Positions 1 through 5,570 of a DNA stretch of 6,976 bases are shown one piece after another. The DNA lies in the NCBI GenBank assembly GCA_937967725.1, contig CALBSY010000449.1:1-6976 (forward strand), read 5' to 3'. Each line of letters opens with the position of its first letter. Position 1 is the stretch's first letter. The notes beneath the pieces were generated by a model. It had not been told where the DNA came from and did not search any database. It saw only the letters and a list, made by a program, of their open reading frames with translations. The translations under genes were made by a program, and so were the position numbers. The DNA comes from an uncultured Alphaproteobacteria bacterium (GTDB lineage Bacteria; Pseudomonadota; Alphaproteobacteria; Caulobacterales; Aquidulcibacteraceae).

Positions 1-2
1 AT

Positions 3-863
3 TTCGGCAGCGAAGGCGACATGGGCATCCCCAACGCCGAATTTTATCTGCGCGATCTGGTGCAAGGCTCGGCTGCGGCGCCCACGTATTTTAACGACAT
101 CCGCGTGCCGCTATCGCGTAACAAGCGCGGCAAGATCACCGGCTACGCGCACTTTTTCGACGGCGGCGTCAGCCCGAACAACAATCCCGCGCTGCAATTG
201 CTGCTCACCGCTACCGATCCCGCCTTCGGCTTCAATTGGGCGCTTGGTCCGGACAATCTGCTGCTCTGGTCGGTCGGCACCGGCTATGTGCGCAAGCGGT
301 TCGAAAAGCGTAGTCGCAAACGCCGCTCCAGCGCGCGGCCGATCAAGGACTTTCAGCGGCTGGCGTATTCGAGCAAGGTGCAAGCGGCGCTCGAAGGCTA
401 CAATCACGACATCAGCCAGCAGCAGATCACCATCCTGCAGGCGCTCTCGCAACCGCGCTTCCCGTGGTACGTCAATTCGGAAGTGCGCATGCAGTTGCTG
501 ACGCCGCTGCTCTCTGGCGGGCCGATCATGACCTACCAGCGCTATGACGCGCGTCTTGAGATCGATGAAGCCGAGCATCGCCGGCCCGAGCACGTCGAAA
601 GTCTGCTGGGGCGGGACATGCCGGCGCGTGAAGTCGACAAGTTGCGCAAGCTCGACATCAAGGAGCGTGAACTGCTCGACATGCTCTATCGCGCTGGCGA
701 GGCGCTAGGCGAGGCGCAACTGATCAGCGGACAATCCAGCGATGCCAACACGGTTACGGCGGCCGCGATAGCGGCCGATTGGCCGCCCCCCGGCTTCGAT
801 CTGCCGGGGTGGCGCAGGGAGCCGCCGCCTGCCACGGCGCCAGCGCCGCCGGCGGCGACGTAG
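3..863 (+). CDS. Patatin-like phospholipase, 3' part (5' end outside window)
   Basis: The reading frame is already open at the window edge (FGSEGD precedes the first Met at base 21), so this is the C-terminal part of a larger gene and the Met at 21 is probably not the start. Patatin-like enzymes are Ser-Asp acyl hydrolases acting on membrane lipids. Visible here are the family block SAAAPTYF (bases 69-92) and the catalytic-Asp motif in FFDGGVSPNNNP, with the Asp codon at 159-161. The nucleophile GxSxG motif and oxyanion-hole glycines must lie upstream and cannot be checked. After the DGG motif come about 230 residues: a basic stretch KRFEKRSRKRR, a region with LLSGGPIMTYQRYDARLEI, charged helices, and a Pro/Ala-rich tail ending in PPPATAPAPPAAT. 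That long C-terminal extension resembles the larger bacterial patatins rather than the minimal domain. Family is seen directly; substrate and location are not determinable. Confidence 0.85.
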   Translation, partial: FGSEGDMGIPNAEFYLRDLVQGSAAAPTYFNDIRVPLSRNKRGKITGYAHFFDGGVSPNNNPALQLLLTATDPAFGFNWALGPDNLLLWSVGTGYVRKRFEKRSRKRRSSARPIKDFQRLAYSSKVQAALEGYNHDISQQQITILQALSQPRFPWYVNSEVRMQLLTPLLSGGPIMTYQRYDARLEIDEAEHRRPEHVESLLGRDMPAREVDKLRKLDIKERELLDMLYRAGEALGEAQLISGQSSDANTVTAAAIAADWPPPGFDLPGWRREPPPATAPAPPAAT

Positions 864-976
864 TTCATCGCAGCGCACGGACGGTTCGTCGTGGAGAGAC
901 GCGTGATGACGCGATCATGGAGTTTGATTTAATCGATTGCTCTCTGGGATAGGAAAATCTGATCGGAGAACAGCGC
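864..976 (+). promoter_or_regulatory. Intergenic leader of the propeller gene, candidate promoter
   Basis: This 113-base gap separates the patatin stop from the propeller-protein start. It holds a short inverted repeat, CGCGT-GATG-ACGCG at 900-913, without a following T-run, so it is not a convincing terminator. A locally AT-richer stretch (924-960) contains TTGATT at 924-929, which resembles a -35 box, but the -10 region around GATAGG (948-953) is a poor match. The palindrome AATCGATT lies at 931-938. A GGAG ribosome binding site (965-968) sits 8 bases before the ATG at 977 and supports that start. Transcription from within this gap is likely but the exact promoter is uncertain. Confidence 0.35.
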
Positions 977-2440
977 ATGGGCAGGCTCGTCATAATCCTG
1001 GTTGCGTTGCTGGCTATTGCGCCGGCGCATGCACAGTCGCCTAATCTCAACGGCTGGTGGCGAGCCACGCTCGAGCGGCATGGCGACCGCATCGACTTCT
1101 ATCTCGGTATGTCCGAGAGCGAGGGGCAGCCGGCCGTGCAAATCAGCGTTCCCGCCGTTCGCACGCACGGATTGAATGTAGGCCCTTATGAAATCCAGGG
1201 CGATACCCTGAGCGTGCCGGGCCTTGGGTGGCAATTGGCAATTGTCGACGAAGGCGCCGCACTCACCGGCACGGTCCCGCGGGGGCTCGCTCCACATCAT
1301 GACATCGCGGCGCGCTTTGTGCGCGTGGAAGAACCGCCCACTCTACCGCCGCTGACAGGTGCGGAGCAGGCGCCAAGCCCTGCCTGGATCATCGAAATCG
1401 GCGCGCCGGTTTGGGGCGGGCTAACCTACGACGCGGCGCGCGAACGGCTTTACATTGGCGCCGACAATGGCCGCTTGATTGCGGTCGATGCGCGCAATGG
1501 AGCGTTGGTTTGGATGGTCGATCTAGGTGCGCCCATTCGCGCGGCGCCGACGCTTGCCAATAATAGACTCTACGCGACGACCGATCGCGCGCTCTATGCG
1601 GTCAACGTTCACGACGCCGCCATCGACTGGTCGCGCCCCTTCGGCGCCGAGCGTGCGCGCCGCCTGCCAATCTCCGACCCGGACGCGCGTTGGGATCATT
1701 ATGGCGCCGCCGCGGTCATTAGTGGCGAGGCGGTGATCACGGCGAGCCGCGACGGTTGTGCCTACGCCTTCCGTTCACGCAACGGCGGTGAATTATGGCG
1801 GCGATGCGTGGACGACATCCTCACCGGCACGCCGGCGGTCGCTGGAGATCGCGTGCTCATCGGAGGGTTCGACGGTCACGCGTACGCGCTTTCCCGCAGC
1901 GATGGCGTGGAACTCTGGCGGCACGATTTACATGCGCCGATCCCCCGCGGGCCGGCGATCGCGGACGACATCGCCGCCTTCGGAAGCCGCACCTACGATC
2001 TCAGCGCTCTTGATACTGGTTCGGGCGTTGAGCGCTGGCGGCGCCATTTCTGGTTCTCTTGGGTCGACTCCGAACCAGTGTTGCGCGACGGCACCATCTA
2101 TGTCGGCTCGTCCGATATGCTGGCGGTGCAGGCGCTCTCTCCGCGCGGCGAGCAGCATTGGGTTGCGTCGCTGCCGGGCTGGGCCTGGCCGGCGCCGGCG
2201 GTGTCGGCCAACAGCGTCTATGCCGCGGCCGTCGGCGCGCGATCGTATTTCAGCCCTCGTCAGGGCGGATTCGCTGCGTTCAACCGCGCGACCGGCGCGC
2301 TGCGGTGGGTGATTTTCTCAGGCCCGCGCGAAGAGGCCGAGATGTACGGCTTTGCAGCCGCGCCGGTGGTGGCGGGAACGCGGGTATTTGCCGCCGATCT
2401 GAACGGTCGAATTTACGCTTTCGACGATCCGGGCGCCTGA
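977..2440 (+). CDS. Secreted PQQ-like beta-propeller repeat protein
   Basis: A 487-residue protein with a typical Sec signal peptide: basic start MGR, hydrophobic core to about residue 15, likely cleavage after AHA (19|20). There is no lipobox Cys, so it is not a lipoprotein like BamB. Residues about 24-118 form a small beta-rich domain beginning with LNGWW. From about residue 137 the protein shows PQQ-like/WD-like strands of the pattern LYIGADNGRLIAVDARNG...W. Repeats end at W179, W218, W274, W314, W354, W395 and W444, and an eighth strand at 470-483 (VFAADLNGRIYAFD) probably closes the ring with the first, giving about eight blades. Two cysteines (C261, C277) in neighbouring blades could form a disulfide. 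Residues of PQQ-dependent dehydrogenases that bind cofactor and calcium are not recognisable, so a binding or scaffold role in the periplasm is likelier than an enzyme. The start is supported by GGAG at 965-968. Specific function unknown. Confidence 0.85.
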   Translation: MGRLVIILVALLAIAPAHAQSPNLNGWWRATLERHGDRIDFYLGMSESEGQPAVQISVPAVRTHGLNVGPYEIQGDTLSVPGLGWQLAIVDEGAALTGTVPRGLAPHHDIAARFVRVEEPPTLPPLTGAEQAPSPAWIIEIGAPVWGGLTYDAARERLYIGADNGRLIAVDARNGALVWMVDLGAPIRAAPTLANNRLYATTDRALYAVNVHDAAIDWSRPFGAERARRLPISDPDARWDHYGAAAVISGEAVITASRDGCAYAFRSRNGGELWRRCVDDILTGTPAVAGDRVLIGGFDGHAYALSRSDGVELWRHDLHAPIPRGPAIADDIAAFGSRTYDLSALDTGSGVERWRRHFWFSWVDSEPVLRDGTIYVGSSDMLAVQALSPRGEQHWVASLPGWAWPAPAVSANSVYAAAVGARSYFSPRQGGFAAFNRATGALRWVIFSGPREEAEMYGFAAAPVVAGTRVFAADLNGRIYAFDDPGA

Positions 2441-2455
2441 GGCAGACGCGCGCTT

Positions 2456-2470
2456 GCCGAGTCGCTCGGT
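2456..2470 (+). terminator. Short stem-loop between propeller gene and purA, possible weak terminator
   Basis: CCGAG-TCG-CTCGG (2457-2469) is a perfect 5-bp stem with a 3-base loop, extendable by a G-U pair, and is followed by only TTT. It lies 16 bases after the propeller stop and 37 bases before the purA ATG. It could be a weak terminator or part of a structured purA leader; a second small inverted repeat (GCGCG-ATGCA-CGCGC, 2473-2487) follows. In DNA this GC-rich, short stems also arise by chance. Confidence 0.25.
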
Positions 2471-2491
2471 TTGCGCGATGCACGCGCGGAC

Positions 2492-2497
2492 GAGGAG
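2492..2497 (+). promoter_or_regulatory. Ribosome binding site fixing the purA start
   Basis: GAGGAG ends 9 bases before the ATG at 2507. The same frame could be extended upstream to a TTG at 2471 or a GTG at 2501, but the Shine-Dalgarno spacing and the family N-terminus (catalytic Asp at residue 13) both favour the ATG. Confidence 0.75.
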
Positions 2498-2506
2498 CGC
2501 GTGCGC

Positions 2507-3796
2507 ATGTCGGGAGTAGTGGTCGTCGGCGCCCAATGGGGCGACGAAGGCAAAGGCAAGATCGTCGATTGGCTGGCGCATCGCGCCGATGTCGTGGTGC
2601 GTTTCCAGGGCGGCCACAACGCCGGGCACACGCTGGTGGTCGGCAACACCACCTATAAGCTGGCGCTGCTGCCCTCGGGCGTGGTGCAGGGCAAGCTTTC
2701 GATTATCGGCAACGGCGTTGTCGTCGATCCGTGGGCGCTTACCGAAGAGATCGCCAAGATCGAAGCGCAAGGCGTGAACATCACGCCGGCGAAGCTGGTG
2801 CTATCGGATCAGGCTTGCCTCATCCTGCCATTCCACCGCGATCTCGATTCCGCGCGCGAAGCGCAGGCTGGCGCCGCCTCGATCGGCACCACGATGCGCG
2901 GCATCGGCCCCGCCTACGAAGACAAAGTTGGCCGCCGCGCATTGCGTGTCGCCGATTTGGCCGACGCCGAGTCAATTGATTGGAAGATTGAGCGGCTCAC
3001 CGCGCACCATAACGCGCTGCGCAGCGGGCTGGGCTTGGCCGAGATCGATGTCGCGGCGTTGAAGCGGCAATTGCTGGAGATCGCGCCGAAAGTGCTGCCG
3101 TATGCGCAGCCTGCCTGGCGCGTGCTCGATGCGGCGTTCCAGGATTCCAAGCGTGTGCTGTTCGAGGGCGCGCAGGGCGTGCTGCTGGACGTGGACCATG
3201 GCACTTATCCGTTCGTTACTTCGTCGAACGTCGTGGCGGGGCAGGCGTCCGCGGGATCGGGGGCGGGGCCGGGCAAGATCAGCTACGTACTGGGTTTGGT
3301 GAAAGCCTATACGACGCGTGTCGGCGCCGGGCCGTTTCCAACCGAGCTCGGCGACGCGGTCGGCAAACGCCTCGGCGAAGTCGGCAACGAATTTGGCACC
3401 AATACCGGGCGCGCGCGGCGCTGCGGCTGGTTCGATGCTGTGCTGGTGCGCCAAACCGTGACGCTGTCCGGCGCCGACGGCATCGCGCTCACCAAGCTCG
3501 ACGTGCTGGACGGCTTCGACGAGATCAAAATCTGCACAGGCTACAAGCTCGGCGGCAAAGTGATCGACTATCTGCCGGCGGGCGTGAAAGACCAGGAAGC
3601 AGTTGAGCCGGTATACGAAACGCTGGAAGGCTGGAAGGAAGTTACGCGCGGCGTGCGCTCCTCGAAGGACCTGCCGGCCAACGCCATCAAGTACATCCGC
3701 CGCATCGAAGAATTGATTGGCTGCCCGGCTGCGTTGGTCTCCACTTCGCCGCAGCGCGAGGACGTGATCTTGATGCGCGATCCGTTCAAGGCGTGA
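2507..3796 (+). CDS. purA: Adenylosuccinate synthetase (EC 6.3.4.4)
   Basis: A 429-residue cytosolic enzyme of the usual family length. It joins IMP and aspartate at the cost of GTP to give adenylosuccinate, the first committed step from IMP to AMP. Hallmarks in order: the GTP-binding loop GDEGKGK at 12-18 with catalytic Asp13; NAGHT at 38-42 with catalytic His41; the IMP-contacting GTTMRGIGPAYEDK at 127-140; GAQG at 221-224 followed by DVDHGTYPFVTSSN; TRVGAGPFPTE at 270-280; the aspartate-binding loop TNTGRARRCGWFD at 298-310; the guanine-recognition motif TKLD at 329-332; and a C-terminal STSPQRED at 412-419. No key residue is missing. It follows the propeller gene by 66 bases on the same strand, so it may be co-transcribed or use a promoter inside the upstream gene; no clear promoter was found. 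It converges on the TIR gene with 5 bp between stop codons. Confidence 0.99.
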   Translation: MSGVVVVGAQWGDEGKGKIVDWLAHRADVVVRFQGGHNAGHTLVVGNTTYKLALLPSGVVQGKLSIIGNGVVVDPWALTEEIAKIEAQGVNITPAKLVLSDQACLILPFHRDLDSAREAQAGAASIGTTMRGIGPAYEDKVGRRALRVADLADAESIDWKIERLTAHHNALRSGLGLAEIDVAALKRQLLEIAPKVLPYAQPAWRVLDAAFQDSKRVLFEGAQGVLLDVDHGTYPFVTSSNVVAGQASAGSGAGPGKISYVLGLVKAYTTRVGAGPFPTELGDAVGKRLGEVGNEFGTNTGRARRCGWFDAVLVRQTVTLSGADGIALTKLDVLDGFDEIKICTGYKLGGKVIDYLPAGVKDQEAVEPVYETLEGWKEVTRGVRSSKDLPANAIKYIRRIEELIGCPAALVSTSPQREDVILMRDPFKA

Positions 3797-3801
3797 GGCG
3801 A

Positions 3802-4728
3802 TTATTGCCGCGTCATATGAAACGGGCCGTGCAGCGCACCTGTATCCCAGCTGCCGGCGAGCGTACGGCCGTCTGCGGACAGGCGGCCTTCGTAGATCAC
3901 CGGACGCATCGCCGCGCTGCCTGCCGGATAGGTCTTGGTGAAGCGCACCGCGCCGCCTGGCAGCGCTTCGCCGCTGATCTCCGCGCGGAGCCCGCCGCCG
4001 CTGATGCCGTAGATATCCTGCTCGGTTACACGCCCGGTGATTACGCCGCCGGCGCCGTGTTCGAGCACCAGTTCGAAGCGCGTGTCGCGTCCGGCCTCGG
4101 TGTATACGCCGGTCCAGCGCCCGCTCATGTCGGCAATGGCGCCCGAGGCCAGAGCTTCGCTCGCGGCAGCGTGCGGCGGCCCGAGCTGCGCTGCGTTGAG
4201 CGCGGTCAGCGCGGCGACTGCAGCGGCGAGCGCGCCGCCAGCGATGAGATGTCGCCGCTCGAGCCGGAACGGAGCGGGCGATGGCTGCGGCAATGGCGCC
4301 CCGGCTAAGTCCTCGCGCCCGACGTGCTTGCCGATCGCACGCATGATGCGCGCCCAGCCCTCATGCGCGTCGCCGCCCTGGAAGTCCGCGAGCGACACGA
4401 CATTGACGTTGTAGAACTCGGCCGGCAGTTCATCGGGCCGCAGGCTGTCGAGCGTCGCGGCCACAAGCTTGTCCTGATCGAGCCCGATGCGGCTCTCGAT
4501 CCGCACCCAACGTCCCGCGAAGGCGGCGCGGCTCCACAAGCCGAGCACGCACTTGGCGCCTTTCACGGCGCGGTCGATGATGGCGGGGAAGTCCTCGCCG
4601 GTGTCGATGCCTTCGGCGTCGAAGAAGACGTTGAGCCCAAACGCCTCCAGCCGGTCGCGGATAAGGCGCACGCGCGCGGCGTCCCGTCGCGCATACGAAA
4701 TGAACACGTCGTAGGCCGCGTCGCTCAT
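3802..4728 (-). CDS. Membrane-anchored TIR-domain protein with C-terminal beta-rich domain
   Basis: A 308-residue protein. Residues 5-135 form a TIR domain: strand A DVFISYARRD (7-16), helix A to FGLNVFFD (30-37), DTGEDF (42-47) in the BB-loop position, AKCVLGLWS (58-66), and the WxxxE motif W74-E78, where E78 matches the catalytic glutamate of NAD-cleaving TIR enzymes. After a Pro-rich linker (145-153) the basic RLERRH (155-160) precedes one hydrophobic segment (161-180). The positive-inside rule then puts the TIR domain in the cytoplasm and residues 200-308 outside. That part starts SGRWTGVYTE and reads as alternating strands and turns (RFELVLE, VITGRVTE, VRFTKTY, YEGRLSADG, LAGSWDT), consistent with a small beta barrel of unknown ligand. 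The ATG at 4728 is chosen over an in-frame TTG at 4782 because it has a GAGG site 5 bases upstream and a TACAAT box inside the would-be extension. NADase activity is inferred; TIR domains may instead be adaptors. Confidence 0.88.
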   Translation of the reverse strand: MSDAAYDVFISYARRDAARVRLIRDRLEAFGLNVFFDAEGIDTGEDFPAIIDRAVKGAKCVLGLWSRAAFAGRWVRIESRIGLDQDKLVAATLDSLRPDELPAEFYNVNVVSLADFQGGDAHEGWARIMRAIGKHVGREDLAGAPLPQPSPAPFRLERRHLIAGGALAAAVAALTALNAAQLGPPHAAASEALASGAIADMSGRWTGVYTEAGRDTRFELVLEHGAGGVITGRVTEQDIYGISGGGLRAEISGEALPGGAVRFTKTYPAGSAAMRPVIYEGRLSADGRTLAGSWDTGALHGPFHMTRQ

Positions 4729-4733
4729 ATGCC

Positions 4734-4737
4734 CCTC
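4734..4737 (-). promoter_or_regulatory. Ribosome binding site fixing the TIR-gene start
   Basis: On the minus strand GAGG (part of GAGGGG) ends 5 bases before the ATG at 4728-4726. This favours a 308-residue product over the 18-residue extension from the TTG at 4782, for which no comparable site is visible. Confidence 0.65.
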
Positions 4738-4762
4738 GCGTGGTGAGAGATTCGGCTTCGCG

Positions 4763-4768
4763 ATTGTA
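4763..4768 (-). promoter_or_regulatory. Candidate -10 box of the TIR gene
   Basis: TACAAT on the minus strand matches the sigma-70 -10 consensus at five of six positions and lies 34 bases upstream of the ATG, implying a 5' leader of roughly 25-30 bases. The expected -35 position is GC-rich and does not match, so if used the promoter may need an activator or another sigma factor. Confidence 0.4.
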
Positions 4769-4774
4769 GCGCCT

Positions 4775-4800
4775 CGGCTCAAGCCGGGGCGAGCGCCCCG
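4775..4800. repeat. Two abutting inverted repeats in the TIR/Yip1 divergent control region
   Basis: CGGCT-CA-AGCCG (4775-4786) runs directly into CGGGGC-GAGC-GCCCCG (4785-4800), a perfect 6-bp stem with a 4-base loop. They lie between the candidate -10 box of the minus-strand TIR gene and the candidate -35 box of the plus-strand Yip1 gene. The placement would suit an operator acting on both promoters. The arms are GC-only or nearly so, and chance origin is possible. Confidence 0.35.
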
Positions 4801-4829
4801 TGGTCAAGCGCTGCCGGACGGGCTAGATT
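4801..4829 (+). promoter_or_regulatory. Candidate sigma-70 promoter of the first Yip1-like gene
   Basis: TGGTCA (4801-4806), a 17-base spacer and TAGATT (4824-4829) give four of six matches at each box with ideal spacing. The -10 box lies 17 bases before the ATG at 4847, leaving a short leader that still includes the GGGAG ribosome binding site (4836-4840). Confidence 0.4.
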
Positions 4830-4846
4830 CGTTTCGGGAGATCAGA

Positions 4847-5494
4847 ATGGCCGCCGACAACGACGAACAGCCTGAAGCCGCGCGGCGGCGATTCTCAGTG
4901 GACGATGCGCGCGTGCGCGCGCGCGAGGCGCTGCAGAAATCCGAATTCATTCTCTCGCGCGCCTACGGCCTGTTCAAGGATCCGAAGGCGGAGTGGGAGC
5001 AGATACGCGCGGAAGAAACGACCGTTCCCAACATCCTGATCGGCTATGTCGCGCCGCTGGCGGCGATTCCGCCGATCTGCGATCTGATCGGTCAGGCGCT
5101 GTTCAATCAAACACTGCAGCTGCAAGTCGGCGACGCCCTGATCCGTGCTGTCGTCACCTGGCTCGTCAGCATCGGCCTCGTGTTTTTCCTCGGCGTGCTC
5201 GTCAACGTTGTCGCCGACCATTTCGAGGCCGACAAGGACTATCTCTCCGCGCAGAAGATCGCGGCGTATTCACTGACGCCATCGTTTCTCTCCGGCGTAT
5301 TCTCGCTCTGGCCGCCGCTGTGGTGGCTGTCGCTGTTCGCGCTGGCGGCGATGGTATGGCTGATGTACCGGGGCCTGCCAGTGCTGATGCGCGCGCCGGA
5401 GGAGACTGCGCTCGGTTACGCCGCCACCGTAACGATCGCGGCCATGGTCGGCGGCATCGTTTTGTTCTCCCTGGCGAGCTGCGTCACGGTCTAA
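4847..5494 (+). CDS. Yip1-like integral membrane protein, short paralogue
   Basis: A 215-residue inner-membrane protein. Residues 1-60 are cytoplasmic-looking and charged, with an amphipathic stretch ILSRAYGLFKDPKAEW (35-50) typical of the start of bacterial Yip1-domain proteins. Hydrophobic segments lie at about 62-84, 98-124, 143-155, 157-180 and 191-212, so four or five membrane passes. The conserved core includes GYVAPLAAIPPIC (66-78), AQKIAAYSLTPSFLSGVF (135-152), WPP (155-157) and YRGLPVLMRAPEETALGY (174-191). Bacterial Yip1-domain proteins have no settled function; the eukaryotic namesakes act in membrane trafficking. A GGGAG site ends 6 bases before the ATG. The gene is divergent from the TIR gene and is followed after 76 bases by its longer paralogue, so duplication in place is likely. 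No enzyme motif was seen. The family call is from pattern recognition and was not checked against a profile. Confidence 0.75.
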   Translation: MAADNDEQPEAARRRFSVDDARVRAREALQKSEFILSRAYGLFKDPKAEWEQIRAEETTVPNILIGYVAPLAAIPPICDLIGQALFNQTLQLQVGDALIRAVVTWLVSIGLVFFLGVLVNVVADHFEADKDYLSAQKIAAYSLTPSFLSGVFSLWPPLWWLSLFALAAMVWLMYRGLPVLMRAPEETALGYAATVTIAAMVGGIVLFSLASCVTV

Positions 5495-5509
5495 GCCACC
5501 GCTTTTCGG

Positions 5510-5538
5510 TTGGCCCGGCGGGCTTGCCTCCCTAGCAT
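5510..5538 (+). promoter_or_regulatory. Candidate sigma-70 promoter of the second Yip1-like gene
   Basis: TTGGCC (5510-5515), a 17-base spacer and TAGCAT (5533-5538) match the consensus at four of six positions each. The -10 box is 32 bases before the ATG at 5571. It suggests the second paralogue can be expressed separately, although co-transcription with the first from upstream is also possible across this 76-base gap. Confidence 0.4.
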
Positions 5539-5570
5539 CCGCGCGAGTCGCCGAACGGGGAGGAACCGTC

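Noticed and set aside
111..593. Minus-strand open frame of 160 codons opposite the patatin gene
   Set aside because: The plus strand carries the patatin catalytic-Asp block in the same place; the antisense product is Arg/Ala-rich without motifs.
977..2440. Propeller gene as bamB
   Set aside because: Signal peptide ends in AHA-Q without a lipobox Cys, there is an extra N-terminal domain, and the usual neighbours such as der are absent.
2471..2506. Upstream TTG or GTG start for purA
   Set aside because: The ATG at 2507 has a well-spaced GAGGAG site and gives the family-typical N-terminus and length of 429 residues.
2318..2770. Minus-strand open frame of 150 codons across the propeller/purA junction
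   Set aside because: It overlaps the purA start, whose N-terminal motifs are certain, and its translation has no recognisable features.
3793..4308. Plus-strand frames opposite the TIR gene (3793-4308, 4324-4746)
   Set aside because: The minus-strand frame encodes an ordered TIR-TM-beta protein with a good ribosome binding site; the plus-strand frames lack one and show low-complexity shadow composition.
3..4728. CBASS-like defence set from a patatin and a TIR effector in one window
   Set aside because: No nucleotidyltransferase or other cyclase is present, the patatin is of the long type, purA and a secreted propeller lie between, and the genes are not in one operon.
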